Source: Alisma plantago-aquatica
Taxonomy: Eukaryota; Streptophyta; Magnoliopsida; Alismatales; Alismataceae
Direction: 5' to 3'
DNA length: 64,000 nt
Assembly: GCA_963693085.1 (NCBI GenBank)
Contig: OY856412.1
Span: forward strand, 1,058,798,244-1,058,862,243
Shown: one piece after another, positions 1-10,681 of the stretch
Layout: each line of letters starts with the position of its first letter
Position numbering within the stretch: the stretch's first letter is position 1
The notes under the pieces: model-generated
Seen by the model: the letters and a program-made list of their open reading frames with translations, nothing else
Database searches by the model: none
Told to the model about the DNA's origin: nothing
Program-made: the position numbers and the translations under genes

Positions 1-1581
1 GAGCTCATCATGTAGGCTCATGATGAATGAGTCTATGGAAGAGGTAGTGATTGGTTCCTCCGGAGGGGGGCATTCTGTCTCCGGTTGTAGCTTTGATGTT
101 GGTGTCCTCGAAAGTTGTGGTGGTTGTAAACGTACCTTAGATGGTCGTTTTACTGGTATTTTTGTTACCCTGGCTGTCGGGGCGGTTATGCTAAGATCAT
201 TATGTCCTGCTTTGGTTGTCTTTTCTTGTACTTTGGCTGGAGCTAGGAGTTTGGTGATCTCTTCATCAGTAAAGAGAAATTTGTCCTTGTCGTAGTCTGC
301 GAGCTCTGAAAGTGGTAGCAGGGTCCTGGAAGATCTGACTATTGGGCAGAAGATTTAGTGTAGTTTTGCATCCTTCTCCTTGATACTGTAGGAGTTCTTC
401 AAGGTTTGTTCGTTAGTAAGGATGTCACCCTTGATTTTCGTGCATTGAGGGAGTAGTCTATCCATATTGAGGTTTTTGATGATGGAAGTTATGTGCCCGC
501 CCATGCAGATTTCTTTTCCTATGGCGTAGGTTGAGAATTTTTGGAACATATGTCGGCCGATGTTGACTGGATTTCCTTGCAGTGATGCCATTTCCTCCCT
601 CTGTTCTGGGGAACAGCGCACCAGTAAGAATTTTATGAAGCGTGCGCACGAACCCAGACTGAATGTTAGAGGCTTTGCATGTCTTTGCCTCATAAGCGGG
701 GATCCCTGTTAGGTCTTCCAGAAGTTGTGTCTATTGAATTGTGAGTTCTCTGTGCTCGCAACTTTGGCTCATTTGAGTTGCTCTGGGTTATCAATGAATA
801 TGTCGTTAAGAAGATTTTCTATTATAACGAAGTCATTTCCAAAATGTTTGATGACCAACCTGCGGTCACCTCTGTCCCTTGGTCTGTGTGTAATGTCCAC
901 CTCTTCTTTGGTGAGATGTGTGAAAAATTTAGTATTCGGTTCGACATATGAAGCTTCGGGGACAAAGCACAGTCTGGATAGATTTGCATTGTCTAGCATG
1001 GTGAGGATTCTGTCATAGATCCCCATCTTGAGCAGTACGCTGGAGCAGACGTACTTTGTTGGTTTTAGTACTTTGTTGATGGATGGGAGGGTGTGGATGT
1101 CGAGGTTTTCTGGTGGTGGTGCGGTGGTGGTGAGAGTTGAGAAGACAGGGGTAGTGGCGGTTGCAGGATTAGTAGTGGTTGATGGGATGTGAACGGCTAG
1201 GGTTTGTTCCCCAGCAGTGGTGGGGCAGACCTGTTTTCTTGCCCGCTTCTTTGGGGGTTGTTCAGTTGTAGATTTTTGGACTTTTCGTTTCCCCCTGGAT
1301 TTTTCAACTAGGGATGCATCTTCAGAGTTGGGATCGTATTCGAAGCCTTCCTCGCTGGAAGAGATTACTTCCACCTCTTCTTCAGGCTCCTCAACTAGAC
1401 ACCTGTTGATGTGGTCAATTTCACACATGATTGCAACTATGTTGACCTTTGGTGGGTGCTGTCTGGTCTCTTCATAAGTATCTACTATCTTCTGGAGCTT
1501 GGCACGATCTGCTATCAGTTTCTCTGTTGTCCAGAAGGGAGCGTATTCATATCCAGTGGGTTGCTTTGTTGGAGAAGCCAT
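1..1581 (-). pseudogene. Extra ORF downstream of pol (position of the Athila 'env-like' ORF), interrupted and truncated by window edge
   Basis: The first block is a 270-residue open frame (1581-769). After an in-frame stop the same frame reopens at 693-355, and after another stop it stays readable to base 1. Residues 62-90 are acidic; residues 94-117 are basic, with a PKKRARK cluster resembling a nuclear localisation signal. A Thr/Pro/Ala-rich linker covers roughly 132-157. The C-terminal part resembles the 'putative plant transposon protein' region found in Athila-like elements, a recollection of family architecture rather than a search. No signal peptide or hydrophobic segment is visible in the readable part, so an envelope role is not supported. 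The start codon at 1581-1579 is preceded 2 nt upstream by a TTTTCAG splice-acceptor-like sequence. Function unknown. Confidence 0.6.
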
Positions 1582-1697
1582 TTCTGAAAATGGAAAGTCA
1601 TGTGTTAGAATAACAAGTTTAGTATAAGAGACAAATTGGATTTAATTTGTGTTTATGTGTTTTTATGTTTTAACAAAAAACAAGCGGTCTTGAAATG

Positions 1698-1899
1698 CCA
1701 AACGGTTTGGAGACCGTTTGGTTCAAATGGTTTGGAGAATGTTTGGTTCAAACAGTTTGGAGACCGTTTGGTCCCAAACGGTTTGGAGACTGTTTGGTCC
1801 CAAACGGTTTGAAGACCATTTGGTCCAAACTGTTTAAAGACTGTTTGGTGCAAACAGTTTGAAGACCGTTTGGTTCCAAACGGTTTCAAGACCGTTTGG
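1698..1899. repeat. Tandem array of about eight 25-26-bp units in the internal spacer
   Basis: Units have the core AAACGGTTTGGAGACCGTTTGG with variants and small indels. The sub-motif CCAAACGGTTTGG is nearly self-complementary. Two more units sit at 2339-2388. The unit is the same length as the LTR array at 9944-10489 and aligns with it base for base around the CGGT...GACCG core, so the two arrays appear to share an origin. The array lies just upstream of the extra ORF in element orientation. A 91-residue minus-strand open frame across it is a by-product of the repetition. Confidence 0.85.
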
Positions 1900-1965
1900 A
1901 AGGTAAAACATCGGGGAGCAGCCGTCAATAGCGAAGGCGGCGACGATAAGGACGACGGTGGCTAT

Positions 1966-2088
1966 GAACAGGGTGCCGCGGCGGCGCCAAAGATGTCAGC
2001 GATGGTAAAGATGATGGTGGAGGCGAAAAGGACAATGGTGTGATAGAACAGGGAGCCGCGGCGGCGTTGCAGTCATCGGCGATGGTGG
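1966..2088. repeat. GC-rich 80-bp-offset duplication (GCCGCGGCGGCG)
   Basis: The sequence around GAACAGGGTGCCGCGGCGGCG-like text at 1966 recurs 80 bp later at 2046, followed in both copies by a similar GCGATGG tract. It is strikingly GC-rich for this element. It lies between integrase and the extra ORF, with no coding assignment. Confidence 0.5.
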
Positions 2089-2338
2089 CACGTCTACCTT
2101 GCAGTTGTGGGTAAGGAATACGATGGAGAAAAAGCTATAATAGCCGAGGTGAGGTCATTGTGAAGATGCACGGAGGATAAAGTGACAGTGACAAAGAGGG
2201 CCTGTGTCAAGGGCTCTGCGGGAACAGGAAGCGCGAGCGAGGGTTTAAGGAAATTTGGGAGTCAAAAGAAAGAAAAAAGGAGAGGGGGTAGGGTTGTATT
2301 TATAGGATTCGGGGGTTGACTTTACAAAATCCCTAGGT

Positions 2339-2388
2339 CAAACAGTTTAGCGACCGTTTGGCTCCAAACGATTTCATGACCGTTTGGG
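2339..2388. repeat. Two further units of the 26-bp repeat
   Basis: Two diverged units of the same family as 1698-1899, with GACCGTTTGG at the same phase. They lie on the integrase side of the GC-rich spacer. Confidence 0.7.
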
Positions 2389-2580
2389 AGGGCTAAGGTT
2401 ATTTTGATTTTTATACTTTTATATTTGTTTTGGTTATGTGAATTTTTATATTCTCAGAAGATAAACCTAATGTAACTAAAGGAACAGAAAATAAAGATAA
2501 AATATGATACTCAGATCTTGGGTTGCCTCCCAAGTAGCACCTGGGTTTTACGTCGCTGGCTCGACGAGGTTTTGATTTTG

Positions 2581-3897
2581 TTATGGTGATTTTGTTGGGT
2601 TTCTGATCTCAATAGTTTGTCTTAGCATTTTGTCCACTGGAGTATAGTATTTTTTCAATCGATGGCCATTGACTGTCCTTTCTCCTCCATTGTCATGAAT
2701 AATTATGATGGCTCCAGTCGGGTATATATGTTTGATGGTGAAAGGCCCGAACCACTTTGTGCGGAGTTTTCCGGGAAACATTTTGAGCCTGGAGTTGAAG
2801 AGAAGGACTTTATCTCCAATGGCAATGTCTTTTCTTTTTAGATGACCGTCGTGCCACATCTTGGTTTGTTCTTTATAAATCCTGGAACTTTGATAAGTGG
2901 TCATTCGGAGCTCCTCTAGTTCTTGTAGTTGGAGTTGTCTGTTTTCTCTAGCACTTTTGAAATCAAAATTCAGTTGTTTAATGGCCCACCAAGCATTATG
3001 TTCCAGTTCCACTGGAAGATGACATGATTTCCCGTATACCAAATGGAACGGGGTTGTTTCAATTGATGTTTTATAAGCTGTTCGGTAAGCCCAAAGGGCA
3101 TCAGGAAGCTTGGTGGACCAGTCAATGCGGTGTCTATTGACTGTTTTTTCTAAGATTGCCTTCAGTTGTCTATTTGAAACTTCAACCTAACCACTGGTTT
3201 GTGGATGATAAGGCGTGGCAACTTTATGGTTAACTCCATATTTCTTTAAGAGGGCTTCAAGGCTTCGTTCCAAAAAATGGGTCCCTCCGTCGGATATGAC
3301 AGATTGGGGGACTCCAAATCTGGGAAAAATGATATCTTTAAACATCTTAATGATTGGTTTGGAATCGTTGGACATTGTGGGTATAGCTTCTACCCATTTC
3401 GAGACATAATCTATTGTGACCAGAATGTAGGAGAAACCATATGAAGAAGGAAAGGGGCCCATGTAGTCTATCCCCCACACGTCAAAAAGTTCGATCTCTT
3501 GCCACATGGTGAGGGGCATTTCATTCCTTTTAGACATGCCTCCAGAAAGTATACATTTGTTGCATGATTTTACAAAATCATGGGAATCTTTTGCTATTGT
3601 TGGCCAAAAGAAACCCGATTGCAGAACTTTCATAGCGGTTTTCTTCGCACTCATGTGTCCCCCAGTGGGGCTGGAATGGCAATGCTCTAAGACAAGGGTA
3701 ATCTCTTCTTCAGGTAAGTAGCGACGGAAAAGTCTGTCTGTGCATAGGCAAAAAAGGTAAGGTTCATCCCAATAGTATTGCTTTACATCGTGGAGGAATT
3801 TCTTTTTGTCGTGGTGAGAGGTGGAAGGGTGAATGATTCCTGTAGCCAGATAATTAACAATGTCGGCATACCAGGGGAATCCATTGGTAACTTTCAT
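2581..3897 (-). pseudogene. Integrase of the Athila-type element
   Basis: Would insert the retrotransposon DNA into the host chromosome. The first open block (3897-3187, 236 residues) has an HHCC zinc-binding domain (H74, H81, C112, C115) and the first two catalytic acidic residues, D144 in GIDYMG and D203 in ISDGG. A single TAG interrupts the frame at about 3186, just before the region expected to hold the catalytic Glu. The frame continues on the other side and reopens fully at 3042-2581 with the integrase C-terminal region (KWFGPF, NGHRLK). No chromodomain is visible, as expected for Athila. This is the best-preserved pol segment, with the same frame throughout. Confidence 0.88.
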
Positions 3898-3959
3898 TAG
3901 CTGGTCATCTGGAAGGGAGTCTCGGATAGGTACTTTATCTTCATCCTCGACTTCAATAT

Positions 3960-4330
3960 AGCTGAGATGATCGGCGACGACGTTTCCACTCCGCTTTTGT
4001 CTTAGATTTCCAAATCGAATTCCTGAAGCATCAAAACCCAGCGGATAAGTCTGGGTTTTACATCTTGCTTCAGAATTAGATATCGTATGGCGGAGTGGTC
4101 AGTGTAGACGATGACCTTGGCTCCAATCAGGTAGGAGCGGAATTTCTCGAATGCATAGATGACAGCTAAGAACTCCTTTTATTTAGTGGTGTATTTTTAT
4201 GTGCTTCATCGAGCATTTTAGATGCGTAGTAAATTAAATAAGGTTTCTTGTCGATTCTCTATCCTAATACGACTCCTATGGCATAATCGCTGGCGTCACA
4301 CATGATTTCAAAAGGTTGTGACCAATCTGG
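3960..4330 (-). pseudogene. RNase H region of the Athila-type element, frameshifted
   Basis: Minus-strand translation gives a CDASDYAIG-type RNase H start at about 4262-4300 and, in a different frame, a [14 protein letters not shown] segment around 4070-4110. These are the usual beginning and end of the gypsy RNase H domain. Several stops and at least one frame change separate them, so the domain is dead. It bridges the RT frame and the integrase frame. Confidence 0.7.
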
Positions 4331-5315
4331 GGCTCTTAGTATGGGTGCAGAGATTAAAGCATTTTTTAGAGTTGAGAAACTTTGTAAGCATTCTTAATTA
4401 AAATTGAACTCGGCGTCTTTGGTCATAAGTTGGGTCATGGGTTTTTCTATTTTCGAGAAATCTTTAATAAATCTTCTGTAAAACCCAGCATGACCCAAGA
4501 ATGCTCATACTCCTTTTATGTCTTTTGGTGGTGACAACTTCGAGATAACATCGATTTTTGCCTTGTCTACCTCAATCCCTCTGTCGCTCACTCTAGGTCC
4601 GAGGACGACGCCTTCAATTACCATAAAATGACATTTTTCCCAATTCAGGATGAGGTTTGTTTTCTCGCATCATTGTAAGACTTGTCCAAGGTTGAGTAGA
4701 TAGTTATCGAAGGAATCTCCGTAAACTGAAAAATCATCCATGAATACCTCCATTATAGATTTAGTTAATCCTGCAAAAATAGCAGACATGCACCTTTGGA
4801 AAGTAGCAGGTGTGTTGCACAACCCGAATGGCATTCGTCTGAAAGCATAGGTCCCAAAGGGGCAGGTAAAAGTAGTTTTCTCTTGGTCTTCCGGGTGTAT
4901 AGGGATTTGGTAGAACCCCGAATAACCATCTAGATAACAGAAGAACTTGATGGGCTAAGCGTTCTAGGACTTCGTCAAGAAAGGGCATAGGGTAGTGATC
5001 TTTTCACATTGATTTGTTTAGTTTCATGTAGTCGATACACATCCTCCACCCCGTCACAGTCCTTGTCGGTACTAACTAATTCTTATCATTTAGCACGACA
5101 GTGGTTCCTCCCTTTTTGGGGATCACTTGGACAGGGCTGACCCATTGGGAATCTGAAATTGGGTAAATTATGCCAGCTTTCAGTAGTTTGAGGACTTCAA
5201 GGCGAACCACTTCTTTAAGATTGGGGTTCAACTTACTCTGGTGCTCTCTTGACGGCTTGAATTCTTCGACCATGGGCAATCTATGCATGCATAAGGCTGG
5301 GTTTATACCTATCAT
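4331..5315 (-). pseudogene. Reverse transcriptase of the Athila-type element
   Basis: Would copy element RNA to DNA in virus-like particles. The N-terminal block is open at 5315-5076 (LNPNLKEVV, AGIIYPISDS, SPVQVIPKKGG), characteristic of Athila RT. The catalytic box reads FMDD at 4733-4744. The YLDGYSGF-type segment near 4920 is in a different frame from the sequence on either side, so a pair of indels shifts the frame through the palm domain. Additional stops follow toward RNase H. Identification is firm; the gene is non-functional. Confidence 0.85.
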
Positions 5316-5378
5316 GTCAGTTATTTTGTACCCAATGGCTTTCTTGTGTTTCCTTAGCTCAATAAGAAGCCTTTCTTC

Positions 5379-6344
5379 CTAGTTTTCCATTAGAGTGGAA
5401 CTGATGATAACTGGACATAATTTTTCTTTGTCCAAGAAGACGTGTTTAAGTCTCGTTGGTAGAGTCTTCATCTCAGGAGCCTTGGGTGTTTCTGTTGCTT
5501 CTAAAATAGTGACATATTTGATCTCCTCAAAGGTGGCTGTCGACGCTTCTTCAGCTTTCTCTAAGTGTTGCAAACATTGTTGGACCAATTCATTTGCTGA
5601 AAATTTGATTTCTGGATTTGTTAGAACATTCTCTAACTCATCAGATGGCTCAGATATTTCCAATTGGGACATTTGATGTATTGCATCAAAGAGAAAGACC
5701 TCCTCTTGAATGCTGGGACTTTTCATGTTGTTGAGAACTCAAAATTGAATTGCTTCTTTTCCCAGTCTTAGGATGATCGTGCCAGCTTCAACATAAATGA
5801 GCGCCCTGGCTGTGGCAAGGAAAGGTCTGCCAAATATTATTGGGTACCTTAGATCCTCCTTGATATCCATAATGACAAAATCACATGGGACATAGGCATC
5901 TTTGCCTATCCTGACTAGAATATCTTCGATAATTCCTAGGGGCGTAGTGATAGTGGAATCAGCTAACTGAATTGTCATCGTTGTGGGTAGCAAGTCAGTG
6001 AAACCTAATCTTTTACACATGGAGTAGGGCATAATTGATACGCTATCCCCTAAGTCAGCTAATCCCTTTTTGCTCGAGGAATTTCCAATTCAGCACTGAA
6101 TACCGAAGGAACCAGGGTCCTTCTTTTTCTTTGGCATCTTATTAAGAATGATATCGGAGGTGGTTTGAGCTAGTTTGACGGTCTCTTGTTCTTCAGTAAT
6201 GTATTTCCTTGATAGCAGAGTTTTTATATATTTAGCCCAAGCTGGTACTTCAGAGAGAGCATCGAGGAGTGGGATGTCGATATAGAGTTTCTTCATCGCC
6301 TCCTTAAATCTTTGGAACCTAGTGTCCATTTTTGTCTCTCGCAA
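5379..6344 (-). pseudogene. Aspartic protease and protease-RT linker of the Athila-type element
   Basis: The 6344-6090 block (KLYIDIPLLDAL, KDPGSFGI) is the usual Athila segment before the protease. The protease active site reads DLGD near 6040-6050, where the family usually has D-x-G-A or D-S-G; the catalytic Asp is kept and the following small residue is changed. The protease body runs 6032-5739 (PIIFGRPFL, a typical C-terminal motif) and the linker 5726-5379. All blocks are in the frame shared with gag and are separated by single stops. It would cleave the polyprotein; broken here. Confidence 0.82.
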
Positions 6345-6374
6345 TCGTCCCGGATATGGTATCCTAGGTTTCTA

Positions 6375-8354
6375 CTATGGAATTTCTGGCTCTTTGGAAG
6401 CTTGTTCTTTTTCTTTGCCTTTCGCGTTCTCTGCGGACTTCTCAGTTCCTAGGTTCGGACTTACATTTGGAATAAAGACAGGTGTATCATCATTGTCATG
6501 AGCGATTCTCGTAGTTTTGTGAAGGGCACGTCCAGATCTTGTAGTGACAGCATTCAATTGCTCTGGTCTATTTTGGTTGTGTCTAGGGTTTGACTCAGGT
6601 TGTCCTGCAAAAGTGCCTGTTGGTGGCTTCAGTTGGGCAACAATTTGTGCTAGTTGAGCCTCCACCGCCTTCTGCTGAGTTTGCTGATTGGCAAGCATGG
6701 TTTGTTGTGACTGTAGCATCTGCCTGTTCATAGTCATCTCGTCTACTGGCTGGGAGGGGGCATTTTTCTGAGCGAGTTGTTGCTTTCCTTGATGTGGTTG
6801 TCGCGGAGGCGGTGCTAACTGAGGTTGCTGCAACTGAGGGTGCAATTGCGGGTGCAGAGGAGGATGGGTGTATTGATAGTAGGCGGAGGGGTTTCTAGGG
6901 TAGTTGGATCTTGGGAAGTTATTTTTGAGGTTCCCTTGATTTTGATTAAAGTTGCTTTGGAATCCAGGTGGCAACCTATTGGAGGATCCACCTTGTGTCT
7001 GGTGTTGCGGGTTGGCAGTCCCTACAAGGTTTCCGTATTGAAAACCTGGGTGGTTTCTTGGTTGATTTGGATTATAGTAAACTTGTCCCGTTATGGAATG
7101 AATGGAATTAACTTGTTTGGGCATCTGCTCTTCAGGGTGTTTGATGATTGGTTCGTACTGCTGTTGTGGTGGGTGCATATCCATCATCACATTGTAAAGT
7201 AGACCGCATGACAGAGTAGGGTGATCGGATGCGTGACAGGCTTCACAAGTCCCTGTGGTAGCTTTAACCTGTTGGAATTGAGGGTTTTTCTTCTTATCAT
7301 ATTCTCCAAGTGAAGTTTCAAGAGCCTGCTGTTTATGAGATATGGTCTTTAGAGCTACAGCGATAGCCTTCATTTCCATTGATTCCTCAGCTTTATAAAC
7401 TTTGTGGGTTCCCTTGTCGGATGATCACCCCCAATTGGATTGGTTCTCAGCTCCAAGTGTAACGATTTTCCAAGCAGCCTCGTAGTTCTTCCTCATAAAA
7501 TTTCCTCCAGATGAGGAATCCAGAAATTGCTTGATGTCATCACTCACCCCCCTATAGAATGTTTCTATTAATTGATTTTGGGAGATGTCGTGATGAGGAC
7601 ACTTTCTTAGAAGCTCCTTGAATCTTTCCCATGCTTCTGCGAGTGATTCTCTAGGAAGTTGGGCAAAGTGGTTAATCTGCCCCCTAATTTCGTAAGTTAA
7701 CGAAAGGGGGAAGAACTTCTCTAGGAACTTTTCTTCCAAGGGAGCCCAGGTGGTGATGATTGGCTCCCTATCAAGAGAATTGTACCAACTCAGAGCCCTT
7801 CCAGACAGAGTGAAATGGAAAAGATGTAGCATTATCACATCGAGGGCAATCCCGACTTGTGGGACAAGTCAGCAAAGTGCCTTGAACCTCTTCAAGTGAT
7901 CCATACAGTCATCTCCAGAACCACCAGAGAATGAGATACCCTACATGATTTGAATCCATTATGTCCGGATCTCGAAGTTGGGTATGTTGATGATCGGAGG
8001 CCGAACTGGATGATTGTCTTCATAGTTCTTGGGGACGACATAGTCCCTCAATTGCTTGTTTCTTAGCTCTAACTGGGCAGCATGGTTAGCTGTTTCATTT
8101 TCAACTCGGATGCGGGCATGTTCTTCCGCTCGGATCTCCACTTGAATCTGAGCACGGGTGTCAGCAATGAGTTGTGCTCTTTGAGCGGCTATGGTGGCAT
8201 TGAACCTTTCCAATACTAATGCAGCTTGGCGTTGATCTTCAGCCATTTGCCTGGCTCTTTGGTGGTTAAGTCTGATGCGGCGGTGGAAGCTTCTCTCTAC
8301 CTCAGAGTAGTACTTTGGATCAGGGGAGAATCTGAGGTTATGCGATGATTGCAT
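6375..8354 (-). pseudogene. gag of the Athila-type element
   Basis: Structural capsid protein. The first block (8354-7959) is an Ala/Gln/Arg-rich, probably helical N-terminus. A break with several stops follows, then 7838-7425 holds the retrotransposon gag (capsid) domain with LSGRALSWYNSL and AWERFKELLRKCPHHDI, both diagnostic of Athila gag. The third block (7379-6375) has one zinc-knuckle-like CEACHASDHPTLSC segment followed by a long Gln/Pro/Asn-rich tail. All blocks share one frame. The start at 8354 is the first ATG downstream of the PBS, 152 bases away. Confidence 0.87.
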
Positions 8355-8505
8355 ACACGTCTTCTACCTGAGTAGAGAAAGAAACACACGTTTTAGATGA
8401 TGCCAGAGATATGATGAATTCAAGAAGATATGGACTAATGGTTAAAGGAAAGTGTAAAACCCTAACCAACTAGCAAGATATTAAATGAAATTAAAATGTT
8501 CCGTT

Positions 8506-8524
8506 GTCCTCGGTAACAGTGCCA
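8506..8524 (-). other. Primer binding site, tRNA-Asp type, decayed
   Basis: Minus strand reads TGGCACTGTTACCGAGGAC six bases inside the LTR. It matches the complement of the plant tRNA-Asp 3' end except at four positions, all G-to-A or C-to-T, the pattern expected from deaminated methylcytosine. Confidence 0.8.
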
Positions 8525-9747
8525 ATTTTTTGATGGAGCTTTCACTCATGTGGAATTGTGTGCACCACTAAAAATCCTAAAGATAGTAAATCTTTAAGTT
8601 TAGCCTTGCTTATACTAGATTGAGAACTCCACCCATGTATGCTAAGATATGTGGAAGCCTTATCGTAGTATAGTTAAGGGTCGAATCCACGGGACAATGG
8701 TCTTGTTGGGGGAAACAAGATGGAAAATGTTGAAATTTCACTTAAACTCTTAGCAGACGGTATTTAAATCAAAATGTTGGTTTGGTTGTTTTTAAACTAA
8801 GAGCAAGTAAAGTAAAGCAAGTAAGTAAATTTAAGGATGTCAACAATGATAAGGAGCCACTAGGATGTGATCGACTTTCACCGCCACTACACATGGATCG
8901 AAATATGCAACATAAAACATAACCTGCAATAAGAGTCTAAACAGTTAGTATCTTTGTAGATTTAGTTTCCTTTCAGAGAACTAACTACAAGAAGTGTGGG
9001 AATGTTGCAATGCCAGCCATCCCCGAACGAATGGTCACCTACTTTACATCATTCCCTTCACAAAGTGTGTTCCTCGACTTATCAAGGTTGTACTTTCATA
9101 CGTCAACTGATTCCATTTCATAGTATGAAAGTACAACGATGGAAGTGAGTTTACTCCACTTCTTGAAAAACACTCCTAGATACCGAAATAGATGCATGAT
9201 GGATACATGCATCAAGTACCAACATTCAATCGAGATTTGAATCTAATAGTACAAACGTAGACAATTCATACTAAAAGATAAAAGATAACACGAGTTGGTG
9301 ATCAAGCAATAAGCATTCATTAAACGATTGATGTCGAACTGAAAAGAAAGTATATCTCTATTGCAAACTATGGATTACATTGCATGAAATGAAAACATGG
9401 GTAGCGGGGCTACTCCCCGCACCCTAGTGAATGAGACTACTCGCTCATAGCTAGGACAAAGAAGGAGGCGAGAAGAGAGAGAGAACATCATCCCCACAAA
9501 GGAGACAGGAAAGTCAACCCCTTGGAAAGAGAGAGAGTGACGATCTTCAAACTTCACAGGTTGCTCGATGATGAGGTCTTCTCTTCCCACCTTCTTTGGT
9601 GAAGAGAGAGAAAGTAGCTTTAGGATGGAGCATGGATCTCAGACCAGCAGCCTTTGGGCGGAGGATGGAGGTTGGAATAGCTCTGGAGTAGTATAGGCAG
9701 CCTCTGGGTGTATGAAACTTGATGTCTTTGGGAGGACCCCTTGGGTC

Positions 9748-9756
9748 TTATTTATA
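9748..9756 (-). promoter_or_regulatory. TATA box of the Athila-type LTR
   Basis: Minus strand reads TATAAATAA in a GC-mixed context inside the LTR. Transcription would start about 30 bases farther left and run toward gag. The repeat arrays begin about 55 bases upstream. Confidence 0.6.
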
Positions 9757-9811
9757 GTCCTTAAGTGAAGTCCAAACGGTTTGGTCAGTTTTGGGTCCAA
9801 ACGGTCTTGAA

Positions 9812-9944
9812 GACCGTTTGGACTCTGAGACCGTTTGGACTCTGAGACCGTTTGGACCCTGAGACCGTTTGGACCCCGAGACCGTTTGGACTCTGTGACC
9901 GTTTGGACCCCGAGACCGTTTGGACCCTGAGACCGTTTGGACTC
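9812..9944. repeat. 17-bp tandem array, about 8 copies, in LTR U3
   Basis: Consensus GACCGTTTGGACTCTGA, with copies in exact 17-bp register from 9812 to the last partial copy at 9931. It shares the GACCGTTTGG core with the 26-bp arrays. Confidence 0.9.
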
Positions 9945-10489
9945 ATGCGGTCTTGAGATCGTGTGACTCCATGCGGTCTTGGGACCGGTTGGCTTTATGC
10001 GGTCTTAGGACCGCGTGACTCCATACGGTCTTGGGACCAGTTGGCTTCATGCGATCTTAGGGCCGGCTGACTTCATGTGGTCTTAGGACCGTGTGATTCC
10101 ATGCAGTCTTGGGACCGGTTGGCTTCATGCGGTCTTGGGACCGTGTGAGTCCTTGCGGTCTTGGGATCGGTTGGCTTCATGTGGTCTTGGGACCGTGTGA
10201 GTCCATGCGGTCTTGGGACCGGTTGGCTTCATGCGGTCTTGAGACCGTGTGAGTCCATGCGGTCTTGGGACCGGTTAGCTTCATGCGGTCTTGGGACCGT
10301 GTGTGTCCATGCAGTCTTGGGACTGGTTGGCTTCATGCGGTCTTAGGACCGTGTGAGTTCATGCGGTCTTGGGACCGGTTGGCTTCGTGCGGTCTTGGGG
10401 CCGTGTGACTCCATGCGGTCTTGGGACCGGTTGGCTTCATGCGGTCTTGGGACCGTGTGAGTCCATGCGGTCTTGGGACCGTATGAGTC
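9944..10489. repeat. 26-bp tandem array, exactly 21 units, with a hairpin in each unit
   Basis: 546 bp = 21 x 26 with no indel. Each unit contains CGGTCttggGACCG, a 5-bp stem with a 4-nt loop. Unit ends alternate between GGTTGGCTT and GTGTGAGTC types, so the higher-order period is 52 bp, with slips near units 5-6 and at the last unit. It lies in U3 of the Athila LTR. The 61-residue open frame across it is a repeat artefact. Confidence 0.93.
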
Positions 10490-10681
10490 TTTTGTGATTT
10501 TTTGTGTCTTTTATTGTAAGTAAAAAGGAGAAAAGTTAATCTAATAATATATTTGCAATAAAAGAGGATAGATAGGGATTCTGTCTAATTTATCTAAGAA
10601 AGAGTGTGGAAAACTGAAGAATATTACTAAGATAACGTCACAAAATTGGAGGTTATCATTATCCCTTCAAAAGCTCCATCA

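Larger units (their letters stand above)
1..10681 (-). mobile_element. Athila-type Ty3/gypsy LTR retrotransposon, 5' LTR to third ORF, cut by window edge
   Basis: Minus-strand element read right to left: 5' LTR (10681-8531), tRNA-Asp-type PBS (8524-8506), gag (8354-6375), protease, RT, RNase H, integrase (to 2581), a repeat-rich spacer, then an extra ORF (1581 to the left edge). The 3' LTR is outside the window. The gag and pol block order, the PBS and the extra ORF downstream of integrase fit the Athila/Calypso lineage. gag to RT lies mostly in one reading frame broken by stop codons; integrase and the third ORF are in another frame, so there is at least one frameshift. The element cannot encode a working polyprotein. 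The duplication partner of the five bases after the LTR (AACTC, 10682-10686) lies outside the window. Confidence 0.9.
8531..10681 (-). repeat. 5' LTR of the Athila-type element
   Basis: 2151 bp bounded by a perfect 12-bp terminal inverted repeat, TGATGGAGCTTT / AAAGCTCCATCA, with the PBS six bases away on the internal side. It contains a minus-strand TATA box (9756-9748), an 8 x 17-bp array (9812-9944) and a 21 x 26-bp array (9944-10489), both upstream of the TATA box and so in U3. Confidence 0.9.

Noticed and set aside
9944..10489. CRISPR-like regular repeat array
   Set aside because: The 26-bp units are directly adjacent with no unique spacers, they lie in a plant LTR, and no cas genes are present.
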